A DNA stretch of 5,594 nt from UCB2 sp964475735. Lineage in GTDB: Bacteria; Chloroflexota; Dehalococcoidia; Tepidiformales; Tepidiformaceae. Shown here one piece after another: positions 1-4,979 of this stretch. Position 1 is the stretch's first letter. Each line of letters starts with the position of its first letter. The notes below the pieces were generated by a model. That model saw only the letters and a list, made by a program, of their open reading frames with translations, made no database searches and was not told the origin of the DNA. The stretch is from the NCBI GenBank assembly GCA_964475735.1, contig CAYYYI010000158.1:1-5594 (forward strand), read 5' to 3'. The position numbers were made by a program, and so were the translations under genes.

Positions 1-237
1 ATTGCGGAAGAAAGGTTCATGGAGGAGGGCATCGCCTTCTGCGCGAAGCTTGCCCAGGGGCCAACCGCCACCTACGCCCGAATGAAGGCGAACCTCAATC
101 TCGCCGAAACGTCGACCCTCAAGGAACTGCTGGACCAGGAGGCCATGCTCATGCGCCTGAGCGGCATGAGCGTCGATAGCCGCGAAGCCGTCCGCGCCTT
201 CGTCGAAAAGCGCGAGCCGCGCTTCGTCGGCGAGTAG
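1..237 (+). CDS. Enoyl-CoA hydratase/isomerase (crotonase) family protein, C-terminal part
   Basis: The frame is open from base 1 and ends at TAG (235-237), giving 78 residues of a protein that starts outside the window. The visible part is the helical C-terminal tail of a crotonase-fold enzyme: a helix with KLAQGPTATYARMK, then a stretch rich in Leu and Glu, then SVDSREAVRAFVEKREPRF. The pattern 'D..EAV.AF.EKR.P.F' just before the end is characteristic of enoyl-CoA hydratases. Family members hydrate or isomerise acyl-CoA double bonds, usually in fatty-acid or amino-acid breakdown. The oxyanion-hole and catalytic residues lie upstream and cannot be checked, so the exact reaction is unknown. 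The internal ATG at 19 is not the true start, because the homologous reading runs through it. The gene converges on the acetyltransferase, with only 9 bases between the two stop codons and no room for a separate terminator. Confidence 0.85.
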   Translation: MAEERFMEEGIAFCAKLAQGPTATYARMKANLNLAETSTLKELLDQEAMLMRLSGMSVDSREAVRAFVEKREPRFVGE

Positions 238-246
238 AACGCGCGC

Positions 247-1467
247 TCAGAACACCTCCGGGCACCACGGAAGCGGGTCCCAGGCGAACATCGCGTCGGC
301 CAGGCGCAGCGCGGCAGGCTCACCCTCCACCCGCCCCGCGCGGGCAAGCGCCTGGAAGCGCGCGCCGCCGAGGTACACTGCCCCCAGCTCGGCAATCCCC
401 AGGCTGATCGTTGGAACGGCGGTCGTGGGACGGCACGTCGCTCCCTCCGGTCCGCCCGTCAGCTCGTAGCGCCCGGCCACCCACGGGCAGAATTCATCGC
501 TCACTTCGAACACCAACCGCCCTTCAGCCGAATAGCGGCGCGCGGAGAGCGCTGCGGGCACGTCCATCAGGCGTACCCAGAGCGAATCATGCGGTTCGCG
601 CACCAGCCGCCGGGGGTCGTGCAGCATCCACCAGAGCGGTTCATCGAGCGGACGGAGCGGCGCCTCGATGGTTGTGACCAGGTCGACCCCGAACACGTAG
701 CGCCAAAGCCCCGCGTAGGCTGCCTCCGTGGCCGCTACCAGCTCCGTGACCAGCACCGTGCCCGAAGGGGCGCCGTGCTCGCTCTCCATCTTCCGCCGGT
801 ACTTCAGGTAGCCGCCGGGCGTCCCGTCGTCCTCTTCAAATTGCACCAGGAACGGCGACGTGAACCCCGGCGGTGCCTGGTCTAGCAACCGGAAGACCCG
901 GTGCTCCCACCACGCCCGGTGGCGGGTGTACATGCCAGCACGCGTGGGCAACACGCGCTCGTAGATTGTGGGCCAGGTGGCGAGCGCGGTTTCGCGGTCC
1001 ACCAGCCGGGTGCGCCCGCTGTCCGGGGGAGCGAACTCCAGCTCGCTGTGCCGCCGGTCAATCCGGAGCACCGCTCCTTCGGCTGCAAGCCCATAGCCAA
1101 ACCGCCCATAGATCTGGCTCTCCGAGGCCCAAAGGGAGGCGATCGGCTCCCCGCGCTCCCGCACGTCGTCGAGTTGCCTCCGCATGATCTGCCTGAGCAC
1201 GCCCCGCCTGCGGTGGGTCGGCTTCACCGAGATCCACGTCACGCCCGCCGTGGGCAACGCCGCCCCGCCAGGGACGGTCGTGGCAAACGAGAAGATACCG
1301 CCCGTGCCGGCGATCTCATTCCCGTCGAACACGGCCAGCGTGCGCTCCATTTCGAAGCAGGCGAGCACCTGCTCGCGGGCCTCCATCGGAACGTCGTAGC
1401 CGAAGCTGGCCGCCGCCGAGCGGGCGAACGGCTCAAATTCGGCTTCGGTGATGGGTCTGATCTCCAT
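247..1467 (-). CDS. Eis-like GNAT N-acetyltransferase with C-terminal SCP2-like domain
   Basis: A 406-residue protein, close to the 402 residues of mycobacterial Eis. The N-terminal GNAT domain (about 1-150) carries the acetyl-CoA motif around residues 76-95 (VTWISVKPTHRRRGVL), then ASESQIYGRFGYG at 115-126. Tyr120 there aligns with the proposed general acid of Eis (Tyr126). The middle (about 150-290) fits a second, degenerate GNAT fold, and the last 110 or so residues fit the sterol-carrier-like domain. The chain ends in Phe406. In Eis the carboxylate of the terminal Phe acts in catalysis, so its conservation supports an active Eis-type enzyme. Characterised members acetylate several amines of aminoglycosides or lysine side chains; the substrate here is not predictable. 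The start is ATG at 1465-1467, with AGAGGGGG 8 bases upstream. Family call is firm; resistance function is not implied. Confidence 0.9.
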   Translation of the reverse strand: MEIRPITEAEFEPFARSAAASFGYDVPMEAREQVLACFEMERTLAVFDGNEIAGTGGIFSFATTVPGGAALPTAGVTWISVKPTHRRRGVLRQIMRRQLDDVRERGEPIASLWASESQIYGRFGYGLAAEGAVLRIDRRHSELEFAPPDSGRTRLVDRETALATWPTIYERVLPTRAGMYTRHRAWWEHRVFRLLDQAPPGFTSPFLVQFEEDDGTPGGYLKYRRKMESEHGAPSGTVLVTELVAATEAAYAGLWRYVFGVDLVTTIEAPLRPLDEPLWWMLHDPRRLVREPHDSLWVRLMDVPAALSARRYSAEGRLVFEVSDEFCPWVAGRYELTGGPEGATCRPTTAVPTISLGIAELGAVYLGGARFQALARAGRVEGEPAALRLADAMFAWDPLPWCPEVF

Positions 1468-1475
1468 GGACTGGT

Positions 1476-1503
1476 CCCCCTCTGCTGCCGCACACGGCAG
1501 AGG
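1476..1503 (-). promoter_or_regulatory. Shine-Dalgarno of the acetyltransferase, overlapped by a hairpin
   Basis: On the minus strand AGAGGGGG (1483 to 1476) lies 8 bases before the ATG at 1467 and sets that start. It overlaps an inverted repeat. CTGCCG (1500-1495) and CGGCAG (1490-1485) close a TGTG loop, and CCT/AGG (1503-1501 with 1481-1479) can extend the stem past a 3-base bulge. An alternative 7-base outer stem pairs CCTCTGC (1503-1497) with GCAGAGG (1485-1479). Either fold buries the 5' half of the ribosome-binding site. The pairing is seen directly; a regulatory role is inferred. Confidence 0.5.
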
Positions 1504-1506
1504 CGC

Positions 1507-1537
1507 ATTATCCGGCCTCACGGCGCCGCCGTTCCAA
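1507..1537 (-). promoter_or_regulatory. Possible promoter of the acetyltransferase gene
   Basis: On the minus strand a -35-like TTGGAA (1537-1532, 4 of 6 to TTGACA) and a -10-like GATAAT (1512-1507, 5 of 6) stand 19 bases apart. Transcription would start near 1500 and give a leader of about 33 bases that holds the Shine-Dalgarno. The spacer is longer than the usual 17 and contains a dyad, ACGGC-ggc-GCCGT (1520-1532), so a spacer-binding regulator is conceivable. The AT-rich -10 stands out in this GC-rich stretch. If it is used, the rod at 1539-1664 would not be part of the main acetyltransferase mRNA. Confidence 0.4.
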
Positions 1538-1538
1538 C

Positions 1539-1664
1539 GGCCGGAAGCCTGCTTACAGGGAGAGTCATGAGAAAGCCCGGGGGCCGGCGAGCCACCAGTT
1601 CGGAGGGGGTTCACGCGCAAGCTCGCCGAAGCCCCGGGCAGTAGCTCTGCGCAGGCTTTCGGCC
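1539..1664. repeat. Nested inverted repeat forming a rod of about 126 nt; candidate structured RNA or leader
   Basis: Three pairs of complementary arms are nested here. The outer arms, GGCCGGAAGCCTGC (1539-1552) and GCAGGCTTTCGGCC (1651-1664), match at 13 of 14 positions; the exception is G.U if read on the plus strand and C.A on the minus strand. The next arms are GCCCGGGG (1575-1582) with CCCCGGGC (1632-1639). After a 2/3-base internal loop come CGGCGAGC (1585-1592) with GCTCGCCG (1621-1628), closing a 28-base loop. AGAG (1561-1564) with CTCT (1645-1648) may add four pairs. No convincing ORF or protein-like reading covers it, and no T-run follows on either strand. It lies between two minus-strand genes, so it could be the acetyltransferase leader reached by read-through from the RNase H gene, or a separate RNA on either strand. 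I do not recognise the family. Confidence 0.45.
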
Positions 1665-1685
1665 CACGCTCACGCGCTACATCTT

Positions 1686-1709
1686 CTGCGGCGCGGTCCG
1701 CGCGCGCAG
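1686..1709. repeat. GC-rich hairpin downstream of the RNase HI gene
   Basis: CTGCG-GCGCG (1686-1695) pairs with CGCGC and CGCAG (1699-1703 and 1705-1709) around a GTC loop, with one bulged G at 1704. It lies 46 bases beyond the RNase HI stop on the minus strand. No T-run follows, so it is not a standard intrinsic terminator; it may pause or protect the transcript end. The rest of 1665-1754 shows only GC-rich low-complexity sequence. Confidence 0.3.
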
Positions 1710-1754
1710 GGGCCGGGTGGGCCAATGGTGCGGGCCCGGGCGGCCCAAAGCACG

Positions 1755-2417
1755 TCACACTTCGTCCCGCAGGTACGCCGTCGCCAGCGAGTCCGCGTAC
1801 TCGTTCCAGCGCGTGCCATCGTGGGCGCGCAGCCACTCGATCCGCACCTTTGGCCGCTCGCGGAAGAGCGCGAAGGCCTCCTTCACCAGGTCGAGGTTCT
1901 TCACCTCGCCCTCCTTCCGCTGCCAGCCTCGCGCTTCCCAGCCCGCGGCCCACTTTGTCAGTGTGCTCACCACCAGCTGGCTGTCGGAGTAGAGCGTGAC
2001 TTCGTCCCCGGGCGTGAGCATCCGCAGCCCTTCGATGACCGCCTTTAGCTCCATGCGATTGTTGGTCGTGGCCGGGTCGTGGCCGTGCCGCTGTGCGACA
2101 ACCACGCCGTCGCGGACGTACACCGCGCCCCAGCCGCCCGGTCCGGGGTTGCCCGTGCACGCCCCGTCGGTGAACACCCCGGTCTGCGGCCCTCCCTGGA
2201 ACCGCGCCAGCACCTGTGCAGTCGTCAGGTTCTGCGTTCGCGTCACCGAGTTGCCGCCCTTCGCCCTGGCCTTCGAACCGCCATTTCGCGCTTCGCCGCT
2301 GCCGTTGCGGCAGTCCATGCACGTCTTCGGCGCCCAGTTCGGGTACTTCGTCTGTACGGCCGGCGGCAGCTCGAAGCTCGCGCCGCACTGCTGACACTGG
2401 AAGACGGTCCCTGGCAC
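1755..2417 (-). CDS. rnhA: Ribonuclease HI with N-terminal zinc ribbon
   Basis: A 220-residue protein. Residues 80-215 are a complete RNase HI domain, which cuts the RNA strand of RNA-DNA hybrids (R-loops, replication primers). The metal-binding catalytic set is present: Asp84 in FTDGACTGNPGPGG, Glu123 in NNRMELKAV, Asp145 in YSDSQLVV and Asp209 in NEYADSLA, plus the mobile-loop His199. Residues 1-40 form a zinc ribbon, Cys8-x2-Cys11 and Cys33-x2-Cys36, with FELPP after the first knuckle; this resembles the zf-trcl type. A basic, Gly-rich linker (about 38-60) joins the two. E. coli RNase HI has 155 residues and no such domain, so the ribbon is an extra module, probably for nucleic-acid or partner binding. 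The start is GTG at 2417: an in-frame TAG sits only four codons upstream (2429-2427), and the zinc knuckle begins at residue 8. No Shine-Dalgarno is visible. Confidence 0.93.
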   Translation of the reverse strand: MPGTVFQCQQCGASFELPPAVQTKYPNWAPKTCMDCRNGSGEARNGGSKARAKGGNSVTRTQNLTTAQVLARFQGGPQTGVFTDGACTGNPGPGGWGAVYVRDGVVVAQRHGHDPATTNNRMELKAVIEGLRMLTPGDEVTLYSDSQLVVSTLTKWAAGWEARGWQRKEGEVKNLDLVKEAFALFRERPKVRIEWLRAHDGTRWNEYADSLATAYLRDEV

Positions 2418-2423
2418 CGGACC

Positions 2424-2429
2424 AGTCTA
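2424..2429 (-). promoter_or_regulatory. TAGACT box just before the RNase HI start, possible leaderless promoter
   Basis: TAGACT on the minus strand ends 6 bases before the GTG start and matches the TAnnnT form of a -10 element. With no Shine-Dalgarno present, transcription could begin at or near the start codon, giving a leaderless mRNA. No good -35 is visible. The same six bases precede mntA, the other gene here without a Shine-Dalgarno. Confidence 0.4.
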
Positions 2430-2436
2430 CGGGCGG

Positions 2437-2477
2437 CGCCCCGCTGCGGCACGCCTGTTCCGCTGCTGTGCGGGGCG
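2437..2477. repeat. Inverted repeat in the divergent RNase HI / lyase promoter region
   Basis: CGCCCCGC (2437-2444) and GCGGGGCG (2470-2477) are perfect 8-base inverted arms 25 bases apart, in the 97 bases between two divergent genes. The right arm abuts the -10-like TATAAC of the plus-strand gene, so an operator is possible. In sequence this rich in G and C a chance match is also quite possible. Confidence 0.25.
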
Positions 2478-2484
2478 GTATAAC
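2456..2484 (+). promoter_or_regulatory. Possible promoter of the PLP-dependent lyase gene
   Basis: TATAAC (2479-2484) matches the -10 consensus at 5 of 6 positions and is the only AT-rich hexamer in this intergenic stretch. The hexamer 17 bases upstream (TGTTCC, 2456-2461) is a poor -35. Transcription would begin near 2491, giving a leader of about 24 bases that holds the GAGGAGG ribosome-binding site (2501-2507). Confidence 0.4.
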
Positions 2485-2514
2485 TGGCCCCACTGCCTGC
2501 GAGGAGGCTCCCCT

Positions 2515-3753
2515 ATGCCACTTGAACTGCCAGCCCGGGGCCGCCCCTGGGACGAGCTTCGCGAAGAGATGGACCGAATGCGCGGCCGCGACCTCGACTG
2601 GCGCCACGGCCGGCACGGCGCCTACGTCTGGTACGCCGGCGACGGCCTCGAACACGTCCTCCGCGAGGCCTACGGCATGTTCATGGTCGAAAACGGCCTC
2701 GGACTCTGGGCCTTCCCCAGCATCGGCCGGATGGAGCGCGAGGTCCTGGCGATGGTGCAGGGGCTCCTGTCGGGCGACGAGGAGACATCCGGTGTCTTCA
2801 CCTCGGGCGGCACCGAGAGCATCTTCGTAGCCATGTACGCCGCCCGCGAATGGTCGCGCGCGAACCGCCCCGGCATCGTCAGTCCCGAGATCGTCGCCGC
2901 GCACTCGGCGCACCCTGCCGTGAGCAAGGCCGCCCACCTCCTGGGAATGCGCGTAACGCGCGTGCCCGTTGGACCGGACCACCGCGCCGATCCGGCGGCC
3001 ATGGAGGCGGCCATCTCCCCGGACACCATCGCTCTCTACGCCTCGGCGCCGTCCTACTCCCTCGGCCTGATCGACCCCGTGGAGGCGATCGGCGCGGCTG
3101 CGGAGCGGCACGGGCTCTGGCTGCATGTCGACGCCTGCGTGGGCGGCATCCTCGCGCCGTTCGTGCGAAGGCTCGGTCGCAGCGTGCCCACCTTCGACTT
3201 CGCCGTACCGGGCGTCACCTCCATCAGCGCCGACCTGCACAAGTCGGGCTATGCCGCCAAGCCCGCCTCGACCGTCAACTTCCGCACGAAGGAACACCGG
3301 GAGTTCGCCCGCTTCAGCATGGACGAATGGCCCAGCGGAACCTACTCGTCGCTCACCTTCACGGGCACCCGGCCGGGCGGCGCCATCGCCGCGGCCTGGG
3401 CGGCCATGCAATATCTCGGCCAGCAGGGCTACACGGAGATCGCCGCCGCCTCGATGCGCGCGAAGGACGCCATTGCCAGTGGCCTCTCGGCCATCCCCGG
3501 CGTGTGCGTCTTCGGCGAGCCCGAGCTCTGGGCCTTCGCCTTCGGTGCGGAGGGCGTTGACATGCTCAAGGTGGCCGGCCTCATGGCGCAGCGTGGCTGG
3601 ATGTGCGGCCCCACGACTGACCCGCCCGGCATCCACGTCATGTGCACCCCCGTCCACGAGCCCATCGCGGAGGAGTACGTCGCCGCCATCGCCGAATCCA
3701 TAACCGAGGCCCGCGCCGGCGGTGGCGAAGCCAAAGCCGCTGCCTACAACTGA
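2515..3753 (+). CDS. PLP-dependent decarboxylase/lyase, sphingosine-1-phosphate lyase-like
   Basis: A 412-residue fold-type I PLP enzyme of the group II decarboxylase family, closest in motif wording to sphingosine-1-phosphate lyase (Dpl1/SPL). In order: FTSGGTESI at 95-103 (PLP phosphate binding), EIVAAHSAHPAVSKAAHLLGM at 125-145, HVDACVGG at 204-211 with Asp206 facing the PLP nitrogen, and GVTSISADLHKSGYAAK at 233-249 with Lys243 as the Schiff-base lysine. GTRPGG (284-289) is also kept. Eukaryotic SPL has an N-terminal membrane anchor; none is seen here, so the protein should be cytoplasmic. SPL splits a phosphorylated sphingoid base into a fatty aldehyde and phosphoethanolamine. Whether this bacterium has that substrate is unknown, and an amino-acid decarboxylase is the main alternative. 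The ATG at 2515 follows GAGGAGG by 7 bases. It is transcribed away from the RNase HI gene. Confidence 0.88.
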   Translation: MPLELPARGRPWDELREEMDRMRGRDLDWRHGRHGAYVWYAGDGLEHVLREAYGMFMVENGLGLWAFPSIGRMEREVLAMVQGLLSGDEETSGVFTSGGTESIFVAMYAAREWSRANRPGIVSPEIVAAHSAHPAVSKAAHLLGMRVTRVPVGPDHRADPAAMEAAISPDTIALYASAPSYSLGLIDPVEAIGAAAERHGLWLHVDACVGGILAPFVRRLGRSVPTFDFAVPGVTSISADLHKSGYAAKPASTVNFRTKEHREFARFSMDEWPSGTYSSLTFTGTRPGGAIAAAWAAMQYLGQQGYTEIAAASMRAKDAIASGLSAIPGVCVFGEPELWAFAFGAEGVDMLKVAGLMAQRGWMCGPTTDPPGIHVMCTPVHEPIAEEYVAAIAESITEARAGGGEAKAAAYN

Positions 3754-3762
3754 AGCCGGCGG

Positions 3763-3862
3763 NNNNNNNNNNNNNNNNNNNNNNNNNNNNNNNNNNNNNN
3801 NNNNNNNNNNNNNNNNNNNNNNNNNNNNNNNNNNNNNNNNNNNNNNNNNNNNNNNNNNNNNN
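3763..3862. other. Assembly gap of 100 N
   Basis: Exactly 100 consecutive N, the conventional filler for a scaffold join of unknown length. The left edge lies 9 bases after the lyase stop; the right edge cuts into the mscL gene. A normal MscL would need some 250 or more further coding bases beyond codon 47, so the true gap is probably larger than 100 bases. Confidence 0.98.
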
Positions 3863-4005
3863 CCCACGATGGCCGCGATCAGCGGCGTGAAAAGGTTCTC
3901 TACCGCCGAGGCGATGACCGCCCCAAAAGCCGCGCCGATGATGACGGCGACAGCCAGGTCAATAACGTTTCCGCGCAGTATGAAATCCCGGAATTCCTTC
4001 AACAT
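3863..4005 (-). CDS. mscL: Large-conductance mechanosensitive channel MscL, N-terminal part
   Basis: Forty-seven residues are visible before the sequence runs into the assembly gap. The start MLKEFRDFILRGNVIDLAV followed by AVIIGAAFGAVI is the conserved N-terminal amphipathic helix and first membrane helix (about residues 14-45) of MscL, including the RGNV.DLAV..IIG.AFG signature. MscL is an inner-membrane channel that opens under high membrane tension and releases solutes during osmotic down-shock. The second membrane helix and the cytoplasmic helix, about two thirds of a protein near 130 residues, fall in or beyond the gap, so completeness cannot be judged. The ATG at 4003-4005 follows a strong Shine-Dalgarno, AAAGGAGGG, by 6 bases. 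The minus-strand frame appears open on through the gap, but the sequence beyond it is antisense to the lyase and is not part of this protein. Confidence 0.93.
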
Positions 4006-4011
4006 TGTTGA

Positions 4012-4059
4012 CCCTCCTTTGGGGGACGGATTCTACCGGCCCTCTTTCCAGCCCGGCAA
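4012..4059 (-). promoter_or_regulatory. mscL promoter and ribosome-binding site
   Basis: On the minus strand TTGCCG (4059-4054, 4 of 6 to -35) and TAGAAT (4035-4030, 5 of 6 to -10) are 18 bases apart. The expected start of transcription is near 4023. AAAGGAGGG (4020-4012) then stands 6 bases before the ATG. This is the best promoter-plus-ribosome-site arrangement in the window and suggests mscL is transcribed on its own. Confidence 0.55.
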
Positions 4060-4095
4060 CAGCCAGGTCCTGGCGCACAAGGACGAGGTGCTCAC

Positions 4096-4138
4096 GGGGC
4101 AGGGCGAGATGTCAGACGGTCCGCCCTGGCTCGGCCCC
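4096..4138 (-). terminator. Hairpin after hepT, possible terminator without a T-run
   Basis: CAGGGCG (4100-4106) and CGCCCTG (4122-4128) form a 7-base stem around a 15-base loop. GGGG (4096-4099) with CCCC (4135-4138) can extend it past a 6-base bulge. It begins 3 bases downstream of the hepT stop and upstream of the mscL promoter. No T-run follows on the minus strand, so termination by this hairpin is uncertain. Confidence 0.3.
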
Positions 4139-4140
4139 AC

Positions 4141-4566
4141 TCAGGCGCCGTGCTCCGGCCCGAGCCTTGCCCGGACAGCTGCAATGTACGAATCCAGGTC
4201 ACCGAGATGATTGGCCAGGACATCCCGGACGATCTCCAGGTCCACCTCCGTGTACCCGTGAACGAGCACGTTCCGAAACCCGGCCATGTTCGAGACGCGG
4301 CCCGCGAGGTCACTCCCTATCCAGCCCGCACGGGCAAGCCGGTCGAACAGCTCGCGATTCGTGGAAGGCTCACCCAGGCGTTCCTCGGACACTATGTGCG
4401 ACGCGATGTCGAGTGCGGCTTGAATGGCGAGCTGGAGCGTGTGCTCGACAAATCGCTGTTCCCTGACGTCGGTCGCGAGCTCTCCCGGCCGAGCGAGCTG
4501 GCGCAGTTCGCGAAGGCACGTGTCAATGAAACCAAGTCGCTTCTCGACAAGTTCGACGTCGGTCAC
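4141..4566 (-). CDS. hepT: HepT-like HEPN ribonuclease toxin (DUF86)
   Basis: A 141-residue, mostly helical protein of the HepT/DUF86 family. Its signature RX4HXY is intact: Arg98-NVLV-His103-Gly-Tyr105 in GFRNVLVHGYTEVD. In characterised HEPN toxins the Arg and His form the RNase active site at a dimer interface. In the Shewanella MntA/HepT system the Tyr is the residue AMPylated by the antitoxin. The motif LQLAIQAALDIASHIVSE (44-61), typical of HepT, is also kept. The start is GTG at 4566, overlapping the mntA stop in GTGA (4 bases shared), so translation is probably coupled to the antitoxin. All key residues are present and no frameshift is seen, so the toxin looks functional. Its RNA target cannot be read from sequence. 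Confidence 0.88.
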   Translation of the reverse strand: MTDVELVEKRLGFIDTCLRELRQLARPGELATDVREQRFVEHTLQLAIQAALDIASHIVSEERLGEPSTNRELFDRLARAGWIGSDLAGRVSNMAGFRNVLVHGYTEVDLEIVRDVLANHLGDLDSYIAAVRARLGPEHGA

Positions 4567-4970
4567 GCTACCCCCCGGCGGCGGTATTCGCGCAGATACG
4601 GGAGCAGGTCGAAGTACTCGTTTCGTCGCGCAACCTCAAACGCGATTCGCGCCGAACGGTCGCGTTCCACGAGGAGTACGCCATCCCTGAGAATCCGATG
4701 CACGAGGTCGGCGGGCGCCGCTCGCGCATCGATGAGGTCGCACGGCCGGTGACACGCTCGCTCGATCGCGTCTCGCAACTCATCGAGCGGCCCCCCGAGT
4801 CGCCGGTCCACCGGCTCCCGAAACAAGACTGCGACGTCCAGGTCGCTATCCTTCGAAGCCGTCCCCCGGACGAAGCTTCCAAACAGGTAGGCCACCAGCA
4901 CGCGCGGGTCAGCCGCGAGCGTTTCGCGCGCACGTTCGATAATGCCGATCGGCGGATGTTCCCGGTCCAT
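4563..4970 (-). CDS. mntA: MntA-like nucleotidyltransferase antitoxin
   Basis: A 135-residue minimal nucleotidyltransferase of the DNA polymerase beta superfamily. The family motif GSX10DXD is exact: Gly31-Ser32 in YLFGSFVRG, then Asp43 and Asp45 in KDSDLDVAVLF. A third likely metal-binding acidic residue is Asp78 in the CDLID stretch. Partners of HepT with this motif block the toxin by transferring AMP groups to its tyrosine. The gene comes first in the operon and overlaps hepT by 4 bases. The start is ATG at 4970; an in-frame TAG sits five codons upstream (4985-4983), so no longer form is possible. There is no Shine-Dalgarno before it. It lies 91 bases downstream of the hydrolase stop, so separate transcription is likely. 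Confidence 0.88.
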   Translation of the reverse strand: MDREHPPIGIIERARETLAADPRVLVAYLFGSFVRGTASKDSDLDVAVLFREPVDRRLGGPLDELRDAIERACHRPCDLIDARAAPADLVHRILRDGVLLVERDRSARIAFEVARRNEYFDLLPYLREYRRRGVA

Positions 4971-4979
4971 AGCGCGCCA

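Noticed and set aside
1507..1544. T-box riboswitch before the acetyltransferase (TTGGAACGGCGG in a two-part hairpin on the minus strand)
   Set aside because: The bulge resembles TGGNACC only in part: the conserved ACCGCG is absent, and no specifier loop, AG bulge or other Stem I features were recognisable.
1575..1639. Signal recognition particle RNA (rod shape; GTGAACCCC in the minus-strand loop)
   Set aside because: The invariant apical GGAA tetraloop region with the GTCAGG and GGAAGCA motifs is missing, so a functional SRP RNA is not supported.
901..1644. Plus-strand ORF of 247 codons over the acetyltransferase gene and its upstream region
   Set aside because: It is mostly antisense to a well-supported gene, with Arg/Pro/His-rich translation and no recognisable domain.
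1539..1664. Miniature inverted-repeat transposable element ended by the 14-base arms
   Set aside because: No target-site duplication flanks the arms, and no second copy is in the window. It cannot be fully excluded without a genome-wide repeat search.
2850..3560. Plus-strand ORF of 236 codons inside the lyase gene in another frame
   Set aside because: It is a shadow of the lyase, with Arg-rich translation and no family motifs.
247..4005. A single open minus-strand frame of about 1252 codons joining MscL, the gap and the acetyltransferase
   Set aside because: The middle is antisense to the lyase and out of frame with RNase HI, with low-complexity Gly/Arg/Ala translation. It passes through 100 N, and MscL and the acetyltransferase each have their own start and ribosome site. 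The frame is open only because GC-rich sequence has few stops.
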